Positions 6,483 through 12,693 of a stretch of DNA of 12,693 bases are shown here, piece by piece. The translations under genes were made by a program, and so were the position numbers. The stretch's first letter is position 1, and every line of letters starts with the position of its first letter. The stretch comes from Lachnospiraceae bacterium (GTDB taxonomy: Bacteria > Bacillota > Clostridia > Lachnospirales > Lachnospiraceae), in NCBI GenBank assembly GCA_009774625.1, contig VSOB01000077.1, forward strand, positions 1 through 12,693. The letters run 5' to 3'. The notes below the pieces were generated by a model. It was not told the DNA's origin. It worked only from the letters and a program-made list of their open reading frames with translations, and ran no database searches.

Positions 6483-8392
6483 GCGCCGCCTCCCTGAAGT
6501 GCTGCTTCATGTTTTGCCTGTTGTTTTTCTTTTGTGCAGACTCCTGTGCCATATCGTCCGGCCCCGCAGCCCTGACAGGCAATGTGGCAATTGGGTGATA
6601 TCTGGCCCTGCAGAGATTTTTTCCATTCCAGCTTCAGATACTCCTTTGTAACACCGCAGTCTATAAAATCCCAGGGCAGGATTTCATCCAGCTCCCGAAT
6701 ACGGGAAGTATAAAAAGAAATCGAAAGCCCACATTCTTTAAAACATTCCATCCATACATCATTTTTGTAGTATTCTCCCCAGGCATCAAAAAAACAGCCT
6801 CTCTTATAGGCTTTCAGAATTACCGGTCCCACTCTTCGATCACCTCTGGCCAGAACACCTTCCAATACACTGGCATCCGCCTCATGCCAGTTGTATTTGA
6901 TGCTTTTTTGATTCAACTGTTCTGTAATAGCGGTCCGGGTCATATAGGCTTTTTCCAGAAACTGCTCCTTTGTACACTGGGGTGCCCATTGGAAAGGCGT
7001 AAACGGTTTGGGGACAAAGAAAGAGGTACTTGCAATGATCTGACATTTACCGCTGCGTTTTTCCTTTGGCACCGTATCATAATAAAGTGCGGCAATCTTA
7101 TTGGACAAAACTGCGATTTCCCTGATGTCCTCCGGTGTCTCTGTAGGCAGGCCCAGCATAAAATACAGCTTTACCCGGCTCCAGCCGCCTGCAAAAGCCT
7201 GCTCTGCGCCGTTCAGAATGACTTCTTCAGTCAATCCCTTATTTATCACATCCCGCAGTCTCTGGCTGCCTGCTTCCGGTGCAAATGTAAGGCTGCTTTT
7301 TTTCACATCCTGTACCTTGCTCATTACATCCAGAGAAAAGGCGTCGATCCTGAGGGATGGCAGCGAAATATTGATATGCTCTCTGCCGCATACTTCGATC
7401 AGATAATTGATTAGTTCTTCCAGCGCCGAATAATCACTGGAACTTAAAGAACTTAAGGAAATCTCTTCATGCCCTGTATGCTTTAACATAGACAGAGCAT
7501 ATTTTTTCAGCATGTCCGGATCACGTTCTCTCACAGGACGGTAGAGTTGTCCCGCCTGACAGAAACGACAGCCCCGGATACATCCTCTCTGTATTTCCAG
7601 TACCACTCTGTCCTGTGTGACTTTGATAAAGGGCACCACCGGATGTTCCGGGTAAACGGCATGCGCGAGATCTGTGACCAGTTCTTTTTCTATTTTTTCA
7701 GGGATCCCCTCTTTGACAGGGGAAAAAGAACGAATGGTACCGTCCCCATGATAAGTGACCTGATAAAAGGCCGGTACATACATACCCGGAAGCCGGGCTG
7801 CTTCCGTTAGAAATGCTTCCCGGCTTTTGCCCTGTTTTCTGCAGGTTTGATACAGATCCATCAAAGAGCGGTACTGGGTTTCTCCTTCTCCGATGTAAAA
7901 CAAATCAAAAAAGTCCGCAAGCGGTTCCGGATTGTAGGCACAGGGACCACCTCCAATGACAATCGGATCGGCATCTGTCCGTTCTGCAGCAAGCAGGGGG
8001 ATTCCGGACAGATCCAGGATCTGCAGAATATTGGTGTAACACATTTCATACTGTATGGTAATGCCAAGAAAATCAAAATTTTTGATCGGTTCCTGAGATT
8101 CCAGTGCAAAAAGAGGTATGTTCTCCTGTCTCATAATACGGTCCAGGTCCGGCCAGGGTGAGTAAACTCTTTCGCACCATACATCTTCATAACGATTCAG
8201 CATGTCATACAATATCTGAATGCCCAGATGAGACATGCCGATTTCATACACATCCGGAAAACACATGGCAAACCGGATCAGTCCTTCGGTCTTTTCTTTT
8301 CGGATACTGCCCACTTCATTTCCAATATACCGGGCGGGCTTTTCGACCTGCAGCAAGACTTCGTCTTTTAAAGCAAGTTTGGGTTGGTTCAT
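6479..8392 (-). CDS. TIGR03960-type radical SAM protein with B12-binding-like N-terminus
   Basis: A 637-residue protein (counted from ATG 8392). The N-terminal part (about 38-200) has a B12-binding-like layout: CFPDVYEIGMSHLGIQILYDML, then NFDFLGITIQYEMCYTNIL and DPIVIGGGPCAYNPEPLADF. The radical SAM core follows, with the [4Fe-4S] motif CIRGCRFC (C271, C275, C278), then GCQ-type continuation, LPSLRIDAFS and FAPEAGSQRLRD. A second Cys cluster lies near the C-terminus (C602, C606, C609, C619). The substrate is unknown. I prefer ATG 8392 over the in-frame TTG at 8398: AAAGGA ends 7 bases before the ATG but only 1-2 before the TTG. It is 35 bp downstream of the small membrane protein and overlaps its DUF2344 partner by 4 bases. 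Confidence 0.93.
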   Translation of the reverse strand: MNQPKLALKDEVLLQVEKPARYIGNEVGSIRKEKTEGLIRFAMCFPDVYEIGMSHLGIQILYDMLNRYEDVWCERVYSPWPDLDRIMRQENIPLFALESQEPIKNFDFLGITIQYEMCYTNILQILDLSGIPLLAAERTDADPIVIGGGPCAYNPEPLADFFDLFYIGEGETQYRSLMDLYQTCRKQGKSREAFLTEAARLPGMYVPAFYQVTYHGDGTIRSFSPVKEGIPEKIEKELVTDLAHAVYPEHPVVPFIKVTQDRVVLEIQRGCIRGCRFCQAGQLYRPVRERDPDMLKKYALSMLKHTGHEEISLSSLSSSDYSALEELINYLIEVCGREHINISLPSLRIDAFSLDVMSKVQDVKKSSLTFAPEAGSQRLRDVINKGLTEEVILNGAEQAFAGGWSRVKLYFMLGLPTETPEDIREIAVLSNKIAALYYDTVPKEKRSGKCQIIASTSFFVPKPFTPFQWAPQCTKEQFLEKAYMTRTAITEQLNQKSIKYNWHEADASVLEGVLARGDRRVGPVILKAYKRGCFFDAWGEYYKNDVWMECFKECGLSISFYTSRIRELDEILPWDFIDCGVTKEYLKLEWKKSLQGQISPNCHIACQGCGAGRYGTGVCTKEKQQAKHEAALQGGGA

Positions 8393-8427
8393 ATACAATT
8401 CCTTTGTTTTACAGCGCAGCGTGTTTT

Positions 8428-8823
8428 TTATTGTTCCTGTACAGCCTCCGGCTGTACATCTGACTTATGTAAAGTATACGGTATATTTTCCATAAAATCA
8501 AATAAAATCGGGGAATAATCCATTTCCACCGCTTCATGAATCTGGGAAGGTCTGATGCCCAGCAAAGTTTCCCCTCTGGAGGATACCAAATAAAAAATGG
8601 CAAACAGAAAAAGAGCTGCGGCAATCCGGAAGCGAAAAGTAGAAACAGGTACTTCCGCTTCCGGATAGGCTTCCAGCTCCGGCTCATGAAACGTCTCATA
8701 GGGCATGTTTTTTCCATACAAAAATGCCTCTCTGCCCCGTATTGTATTTCGGTTCGTCTGGTGTTCCTGCCTGATTTTCCGTATCAACTGCAGCTTCTTG
8801 TCAGAAGAAATAGAAGATTCCAT
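8428..8823 (-). CDS. small single-pass membrane protein, unknown function
   Basis: I do not recognise this 131-residue protein. It has a basic, charged N-terminal part (KKLQLIRKIRQEHQTNRNTIRGREAFLYGK, residues 9-38), an acidic linker (EPELEAYPEAEVP, 47-59), one hydrophobic helix (about 67-82, IAAALFLFAIFYLVSS) and an extracytoplasmic-looking acidic tail (residues 83-131). By the positive-inside rule the N-terminus faces the cytoplasm. No signal cleavage site or lipobox. The ATG at 8823 is chosen because AGGAG (8830-8834) lies 6 bases upstream; the in-frame TTG at 8838 would put that site inside the gene. It begins the radical SAM run, 98 bp after the reductase stop. An AT-rich block at about 8844-8856 could be a -10 region but lacks a convincing -35. 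Confidence 0.75.
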   Translation of the reverse strand: MESSISSDKKLQLIRKIRQEHQTNRNTIRGREAFLYGKNMPYETFHEPELEAYPEAEVPVSTFRFRIAAALFLFAIFYLVSSRGETLLGIRPSQIHEAVEMDYSPILFDFMENIPYTLHKSDVQPEAVQEQ

Positions 8824-8921
8824 ATGATACTCCTGCAATTGTATTTATATATATGTATGGAAATTCTTCCAGGCTTATGCCCTCTTATTTGTGACAATAG
8901 AAAGTTCGTGAAGTATGCTTT

Positions 8922-10046
8922 TTATTGTTTCAGGAAAGTATCTCTGACTTGGTCCAGATGAGTCCTGATCGCAATGTGCTGCGGGCAGGCTTCTTCACAT
9001 TTTCCGCATTTGATGCATGCATCTGCACCTTTCAGCCCATGTCCTTCCACAAGCCATCCTGCCTGATTCTTAGCCGCATCCATATCACCGTACAGTGTCA
9101 GGTAATTCATGGCCGTAAAAGAACCGGAGATCCCGATATGCATAGGACATACCTTTGCACAGTAATTGCAGGTCGTACAGGGAATCAGCGGAATTTTTTT
9201 CAATGCTTCCTGTGCCTGGCAAAGAGCTGTTGACTGGCTCTCGGTAAGACCGGAAAAGGCTCTCATGCAGGCCAGGTTGTCTTTCATCTGTTCCACATTA
9301 CTCATACCCGAAAGCACTGTGATTACGCCTTCCAGATCAGCAGCAAAACGGATTGCCCAGGATGCTGCGGAGCTTTCCGGCTCCGAGGCGCTCAGAATCT
9401 GTTTCACAGGTTCCGGAGGCGTTGCCAGCATACCGCCCTTCACCGGTTCCATAATGATGACCGGTTTTCCGTGTTTTCTTGCCACTTCATAGCAGCGTCT
9501 GGACTGTACGGCCGGATTTTCCCAGTCAGCATAATTGATCTGAAGCTGGACAAATTCCATTTCCGGATGCGCATTTAATATCTCTTCCAACTCTTCGGGT
9601 GTGGAATGAAAAGAAAAGCCCACATGTTTGATCAGCCTCTCTTTCTTTTTCTCCTGCACCCAGTTCCACATATCATAATCGTCAAAATAATGAGATCTGC
9701 CCTCTCCCAGATTGTGAAGCAGATAAAAATCGAAAAAACCGGCACCGGTCTGGGCCAGTGATGTATCAAACTGTGCATAGGCTTCTTCTTTGGTTTTACA
9801 ATCAATCCATGCTGCGTTTTTGGTGGCAAGCTGATATCGCTCTCTCGGATAACGCTCTACCAGTGCCTGACGGATCGCATCCTCACTTCCGGCATATGCC
9901 CAGGCCGTATCAAAATAGGTAAAACCTGCCTCCAGAAATAAATCCACCATTTCTTTGACCTGCTCCAAATCAATGGCGCCGTCTTTCTGAGGCAGACGCA
10001 TCAGCCCGAATCCCAGTTTTTTGATTTCCTCACCTAAATAACCCAT
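8922..10046 (-). CDS. aldo/keto reductase with C-terminal 2[4Fe-4S] ferredoxin domain
   Basis: A 374-residue cytosolic oxidoreductase. The AKR barrel (about 1-275) keeps the catalytic tetrad: D46 and Y51 in FDTAWAY, K76 in ATKNAAW, H111 in LLHNLG. The C-terminal domain has two four-cysteine clusters typical of bacterial ferredoxins: C290/C293/C296/C300 (CTTCNYCAKVCP) and C344/C347/C350/C354 (CIKCGKCEEACP). This fusion is common in anaerobic Clostridia and suggests electrons pass between the carbonyl site and iron-sulfur clusters; the substrate is unknown. The start at 10046 has AAGGAG about 9 bases upstream. It is transcribed away from a MerR regulator and has a MerR-type operator in its promoter, so it is probably induced by a small-molecule or thiol/aldehyde stress. 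No clear terminator follows it, so readthrough into the downstream genes is possible. Confidence 0.93.
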   Translation of the reverse strand: MGYLGEEIKKLGFGLMRLPQKDGAIDLEQVKEMVDLFLEAGFTYFDTAWAYAGSEDAIRQALVERYPRERYQLATKNAAWIDCKTKEEAYAQFDTSLAQTGAGFFDFYLLHNLGEGRSHYFDDYDMWNWVQEKKKERLIKHVGFSFHSTPEELEEILNAHPEMEFVQLQINYADWENPAVQSRRCYEVARKHGKPVIIMEPVKGGMLATPPEPVKQILSASEPESSAASWAIRFAADLEGVITVLSGMSNVEQMKDNLACMRAFSGLTESQSTALCQAQEALKKIPLIPCTTCNYCAKVCPMHIGISGSFTAMNYLTLYGDMDAAKNQAGWLVEGHGLKGADACIKCGKCEEACPQHIAIRTHLDQVRDTFLKQ

Positions 10047-10106
10047 ACCTGATTTCTCCTTATTCTCAATGATATATTGTACGAAGAGATTCTTCCTACT
10101 ATAATA

Positions 10107-10137
10107 AGTATAGCAACTTCGTGCAGCCCGAAGTCAA
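10107..10137 (-). promoter_or_regulatory. MerR-type promoter/operator of the aldo/keto reductase
   Basis: On the minus strand TTGACT (10132-10137) and TATACT (10107-10112) are separated by 19 bases, longer than the usual 17. The dyad ACTTCG-N7-CGAAGT (10116-10134) sits between them; over 19 bases it is palindromic at 8 of 9 paired positions. An over-long spacer with a central dyad is the hallmark of promoters that MerR-family proteins activate by untwisting DNA. The likely regulator is the divergent MerR gene. The transcript would have a leader of roughly 55 bases. Confidence 0.85.
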
Positions 10138-10215
10138 TACCTTTTTGAAATTTCATCTTGTTTTTGGTTTGCAGATCCGCTTTGGGCTGAGATTCTATCT
10201 TACAGGGAGGTTTGT

Positions 10216-10653
10216 ATGTACTATACCTTCAGGCAGTTTGCAGAAATGTTCCAAATCACAGAGCATACCGTCCGCTATTATACGGATGTCGGTCTTTTGC
10301 CATGCCGGAGAGACAGCGGCAACCGGAGGATATTTGACGAAGAATCTGTCCATTGGATGCAGGGCATCACCTATCTGAAGAGATGCGGCGCTTCCATAAG
10401 AGATATGAAAGAATACTGCCGTCTGTGCCGGCTGGAAGAATCAAAAGAAAATCTGAACGCAAGATATCAGATCATCCTGAAACAGAGAGAGCTGGCTTAT
10501 AAAAAGGCAGAAGAAGCAAAGGCCACTGCTGCCTTTATGGATGCCAAATTAAAACATTATGAAGATATTCTGGCAGGTCTGACACCGGATGATACCAATC
10601 CGGGAAACTGGACACAGCACACTGCCTTCTGTACAGGAAAATCCTGCGAGTAA
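10216..10653 (+). CDS. MerR-family transcriptional regulator
   Basis: A 145-residue regulator and the only plus-strand gene. The winged-helix DNA-binding domain occupies about residues 1-72: YTFRQFAEMFQITEHTVRYYTDVGLLPC, then NRRIFDEESVHWMQGITYLKRCGASIRDMKEY, the standard MerR layout. A coiled-coil dimer helix follows (about 76-120), then a short tail. It has six cysteines (C30, C57, C68, C71, C139, C144), with C57 in the helix where AdhR/NmlR-type aldehyde sensors keep their reactive Cys; equating them is inference. GGGAGG (10205-10210) is 5 bases before the ATG. It is divergent from the reductase over a 169-bp gap, and the dyad in the reductase promoter is the expected target. I saw no convincing promoter for this gene itself. 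Confidence 0.92.
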   Translation: MYYTFRQFAEMFQITEHTVRYYTDVGLLPCRRDSGNRRIFDEESVHWMQGITYLKRCGASIRDMKEYCRLCRLEESKENLNARYQIILKQRELAYKKAEEAKATAAFMDAKLKHYEDILAGLTPDDTNPGNWTQHTAFCTGKSCE

Positions 10654-10657
10654 TAAC

Positions 10658-10692
10658 AAAGGGGACGTCTCTTTTGAGAGACATCCCCTTTT
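10658..10692 (+). terminator. bidirectional intrinsic terminator between merR and lysozyme genes
   Basis: AAAGGGGA-C-GTCTCT pairs with AGAGAC-A-TCCCCTTT around a TTTG loop, with a single C/A mismatch. It begins 4 bases after the merR stop and ends in TTTT. On the other strand the same hairpin is followed by TTTGTTATT, so it can also end the converging lysozyme transcript, whose stop lies 58 bases away. Confidence 0.92.
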
Positions 10693-10696
10693 GACT

Positions 10697-10721
10697 GCCG
10701 GCAAATCCTGTTCCGGCTTTT
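10697..10721 (+). terminator. second, weaker hairpin after merR
   Basis: GCCGG (10697-10701) pairs with CCGGC (10713-10717) around an 11-base loop, followed by TTTT. It is only a 5-bp stem, so at most a backup to the strong terminator just before it. Confidence 0.35.
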
Positions 10722-10750
10722 GCATCATAACAATATTTTGCAGTTTTATT

Positions 10751-12502
10751 TTATGGTGTTACCGCGGCTTCCGGTACAGCCGGTACCCCTTCCGGTAAAC
10801 CTGTCAACGGATCCACTGCCGGTACGATGACAGCCGTACCGATGCCGTTACCGTCAAACTGATACGGCACGCCTTCAATGGTAAGTGTTACATTGACTGC
10901 CATGCTGCCGTCCTCCTGGAAGTAGTAAAGTACACCACCCACATTCTGCCAGCCAGTCTGTACGATTCCGTCCATACCGACAAAGAAGGTAACTCCGTTG
11001 GTAGTCACGAGTGTATTGACACTCATGGCATTGGTAGTCTCATCAAAATGATATCTCTTGCCGTTTACATCCTGCCAGCCAATGGTTGCCGCACCGTTGG
11101 GTGCCAGATAGTACTGATTGGTGCCGTCACTGATCAGGCCTGTCTGCATGATACCTGTTGCCGGATCAAAGAAGAATTTCTGGCCTTCAATGGTCTGCCA
11201 GCCTGTCTGCATTACCCCTTCTGCATTGAAATAATAATAGTTTCCGTCGATGGGGAAGAAACCTGTCTGCATTGCACCATCCGGCGCGAAGTAATAATTT
11301 CCGCCATTGATGTTTTTAAAGCCGCGTACCATCGAGCCGTCCACATCCACATAGAACTTTATGCCATTGGTGGTAACAAAGGTTGCGGTGGAAAGAATCC
11401 CTTTCTGCTCATCAAAATGATAGGTTTTCTGATCCGCCAGCGTCTGCCAGCCCGTAGCCATCGCACCGTTTTCCGCAAAATAGTAAGTGCCTTCCGGCGC
11501 ATTGTACCAGCCGAACTGCATGATACCTTCCGGACTCAGCAGATATCTGAGACCGCCGATGGTCTGCCAGCCTGTCTGCATGATACCGTCTGCCGCAAAG
11601 TAATACGTATGCTCTCCCACCGGGGTAATACCGATGGCCATAGGACCTTCCGGCGCAAAATAACGTTTTGTACCGTTGTTTTCCAGATCCTGCCAGCCGG
11701 TTACCATACGTCCCTGTGCATCGGTGTACCATACGGCATCTGCATAATTGATCCATCCGGTTTTCATATGCCAGTTCTCATAGAAATAGTTGAAACCTTT
11801 TCTCGCAACCCATCCGGTCTGGATGATTTCCTGAGAATAATCCTTGTACAGGTAGTTGATGTCCACTCTGCCGGCGATGCCCGGTACCGCACCGTTGCTG
11901 GTTGCCTGCCAGACTGCAAATGGAAGGGGATAGTCGCAGGCATCTGCATACTGCGCCACCCACTGATCATAAGCCGTATGGCCCAGACGGTTCAGGAACC
12001 AGTTTTTGCTGGCGTATACCATAGGGTAATAGCCGGCATTTTCCACAACCGTACAGAACGCGTTGACGATTTCCTGCTGCTGCATCGGGGTCAGAGGTTT
12101 GTGCACGGTATCTTCGATATCAAACACAACAGGGAACGAGATGGGCATATTCTGCAGTGCATTGACTGCCATTGTCGCTTCCGCAACCGCGCCTTCCACC
12201 GTTGTCGCGTAAGAATACACATAAGCCCCTGTCCTCATACCCACAGCGGAGGCCCCCGCCATATTCGGGACAAAATAAGGATCCACGCCGCTTTTGCTGC
12301 TGCCCAGCTTGATAAAAGCAAAGGTATAGCCCTGCGCTGCCACACTGGCCCAATCAATGGCGCCCTGATATTTGGAAACATCGATACCCTTGGCAATAGC
12401 CTGTGCTGAGGTAACCGCCGCTTCTGCAGGGACAGCCGGAATATTGGAAAGGACCGCCGCCGCACACAAGACCGCAGCTATCTTTTTCAGATATTTCTTC
12501 AT
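10751..12502 (-). CDS. secreted GH25 lysozyme with cell-wall-binding repeat tail
   Basis: A 583-residue secreted muramidase. The signal peptide (about 1-28, MKKYLKKIAAVLCAAAVLSN... ending PAEA) precedes a GH25 domain (about 36-222) with GIDVSKYQG (D41), VVFDIED (D128, E130) and RVDINY (D214). These match the family's acidic active site, which cleaves the MurNAc-GlcNAc bond of peptidoglycan. Residues 229-550 hold about 15 short repeats of the TGWQ...YYF...DG.M type (choline/cell-wall-binding repeat family), which anchor such enzymes to wall polymers; the exact ligand is unknown. A Pro/Val-rich tail ends the protein; there is no LPXTG or membrane anchor. The ATG at 12502 has AGGAGG at 12515-12520, a rather long 12-base spacing. 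The gene stands alone, with its own promoter and a shared terminator. Confidence 0.95.
   Translation of the reverse strand: MKKYLKKIAAVLCAAAVLSNIPAVPAEAAVTSAQAIAKGIDVSKYQGAIDWASVAAQGYTFAFIKLGSSKSGVDPYFVPNMAGASAVGMRTGAYVYSYATTVEGAVAEATMAVNALQNMPISFPVVFDIEDTVHKPLTPMQQQEIVNAFCTVVENAGYYPMVYASKNWFLNRLGHTAYDQWVAQYADACDYPLPFAVWQATSNGAVPGIAGRVDINYLYKDYSQEIIQTGWVARKGFNYFYENWHMKTGWINYADAVWYTDAQGRMVTGWQDLENNGTKRYFAPEGPMAIGITPVGEHTYYFAADGIMQTGWQTIGGLRYLLSPEGIMQFGWYNAPEGTYYFAENGAMATGWQTLADQKTYHFDEQKGILSTATFVTTNGIKFYVDVDGSMVRGFKNINGGNYYFAPDGAMQTGFFPIDGNYYYFNAEGVMQTGWQTIEGQKFFFDPATGIMQTGLISDGTNQYYLAPNGAATIGWQDVNGKRYHFDETTNAMSVNTLVTTNGVTFFVGMDGIVQTGWQNVGGVLYYFQEDGSMAVNVTLTIEGVPYQFDGNGIGTAVIVPAVDPLTGLPEGVPAVPEAAVTP
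10850..11818 (-). repeat. cell-wall-binding repeat array with 123-codon super-repeat
   Basis: Coding repeats of residues 229-551 in the lysozyme. The basic unit is about 20 residues. Landmarks recur at 123-125 residues: YTDAQGRMVTG (259) / YVDVDGSMVRG (384) / FVGMDGIVQTG (507); YFAPEGPM (281) / YFAPDGAM (404); MQTGWQTI (308 / 431); YHFDE (361 / 484); VTTNG (376 / 499). Thus about two and a half copies of a six-unit block are present. One 23-base stretch is identical between blocks (11190-11212 and 11559-11581). Confidence 0.85.
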
Positions 12503-12535
12503 ATGTATTTCATTCCTCCTATTCGTATTGTACTC

Positions 12536-12564
12536 AGTATACTATAAAATCCGAAACATTTCCA
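12536..12564 (-). promoter_or_regulatory. promoter of the lysozyme gene
   Basis: On the minus strand TGGAAA (12559-12564, 4 of 6 to consensus) and TATACT (12536-12541, 5 of 6) are separated by 17 bases. The weak -35 next to a good -10 is typical of promoters that need an activator, which fits the direct repeat just upstream. Confidence 0.65.
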
Positions 12565-12572
12565 TAATAATT

Positions 12573-12589
12573 TGTAAAGATTTTGTAAC
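12573..12589 (+). promoter_or_regulatory. WalR/PhoP-like direct-repeat box upstream of lysozyme promoter
   Basis: Plus strand TGTAAA (12573-12578), five bases, TGTAAC (12584-12589) fits the WalR consensus TGTWAH-N5-TGTWAH at every position. Read on the other strand it is GTTACA-N5-TTTACA, close to the PhoP box, so the two cannot be told apart. It ends 8 bases upstream of the -35 hexamer, an activating position. WalRK controls peptidoglycan hydrolase genes in many Firmicutes. Confidence 0.5.
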
Positions 12590-12645
12590 ATTTTTTGGCA
12601 GACAAAACAATTCTGTAAAACTGCCGGGTTTTTCTGTAGTTTTCA

Positions 12646-12693
12646 TTACCGCTGTGCCAGCTCTGAGGTGATTTCCTCCCAGGTGATCTCCCG
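12646..12693 (-). CDS. C-terminal end of an unidentified protein (partial)
   Basis: Reading in from the right edge on the minus strand, one frame gives REITWEEITSELAQR followed by TAA (12646-12648). The 15 residues look like a genuine charged C-terminal helix, and the stop is followed by 143 bp of AT-rich intergenic DNA, but this is too short to identify. No strong terminator follows; a 6-bp inverted repeat (AAAACT 12617-12622 / AGTTTT 12638-12643) is the only candidate. Confidence 0.45.
   Translation of the reverse strand, partial: REITWEEITSELAQR

Noticed and set aside
8393..8398. TTG at 8396-8398 as start of the radical SAM gene
   Set aside because: The ribosome site would be only 1-2 bases away; ATG 8392 has proper spacing.
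8824..8838. TTG at 8836-8838 as start of the small membrane protein
   Set aside because: The AGGAG would lie inside the coding sequence; ATG 8823 is 6 bases after it.
10124..10189. Inverted pair CAGCCC (10124-10129) / GGGCTG (10184-10189) between the divergent genes as a looping operator
   Set aside because: Only six bases, far apart and not extended on either side; a chance match is likely.
10850..11818. Regularly spaced repeats suggestive of a CRISPR-like array
   Set aside because: The repeats are imperfect, in frame and encode wall-binding modules; spacers are not unique non-coding sequences.
11048..12409. A 453-codon open frame on the plus strand opposite the lysozyme gene
   Set aside because: It is wholly antisense to a gene with clear signal peptide, catalytic residues and repeats; the opposite frame stays open because of the repetitive codon use, and it shows no recognisable family.
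12499..12513. A four-codon mini-ORF (ATG at 12513, TGA overlapping the lysozyme ATG) that could couple translation
   Set aside because: Its ATG is only one base from the AGGAGG, too close for efficient initiation; more likely chance.
12617..12643. AAAACT/AGTTTT inverted repeat as terminator of the partial right-edge gene
   Set aside because: Six A/T-rich pairs with a 15-base loop are too weak to call a terminator.

Overview
The window looks like chromosomal DNA from a low-to-mid GC Clostridia, most likely a Lachnospiraceae-type gut Firmicute. The reasons are the Firmicutes-specific pair of an L27 with an N-terminal LQFFA extension and its protease Prp, the order rplU-prp-rpmA-obg-yhbY-nadD-yqeK, strong AGGAGG ribosome binding sites, sigma-A type promoters, and a secreted GH25 lysozyme with a long cell-wall-binding repeat tail. 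No mobile element, CRISPR array, tRNA or rRNA was seen. All genes but one (a MerR regulator) lie on the minus strand, so the window reads biologically from right to left.

Right end (12693 to about 10750): the last 15 codons of an unidentified gene; an intergenic stretch with a good promoter and, just upstream of it, a direct repeat matching the WalR/PhoP type of response-regulator box; then a secreted GH25 muramidase whose C-terminal half is an array of about 15 short aromatic/glycine repeats organised into a larger 123-residue super-repeat. It converges with the MerR gene on a strong hairpin terminator.

Middle right (10653 to 8922): a plus-strand MerR-family regulator divergent from a minus-strand aldo/keto reductase with a C-terminal two-cluster ferredoxin domain. 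The reductase promoter has the hallmark MerR architecture: a 19-bp spacer filled by a 19-bp near-palindrome.

Middle (8823 to 3896): a small single-pass membrane protein of unknown function, then a run of four genes joined by three successive ATGA stop/start overlaps: a TIGR03960-type radical SAM protein, its linked partner (TIGR03936/DUF2344), an RNase E/G-family ribonuclease and a NUDIX hydrolase. The radical SAM pair beside RNase G is a recurrent but functionally unexplained association and is the best candidate here for under-described biology.

Left (3888 to 1): a consensus promoter and a structured L21-type leader drive rplU (L21), prp (the protease that trims L27) and rpmA (L27). An intrinsic terminator sits between rpmA and obg, followed by the GTPase Obg, the RNA-binding protein YhbY, NadD (NAD synthesis) and YqeK (Ap4A hydrolase, cut by the window edge). 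The combined theme is ribosome assembly, RNA processing and nucleotide housekeeping.
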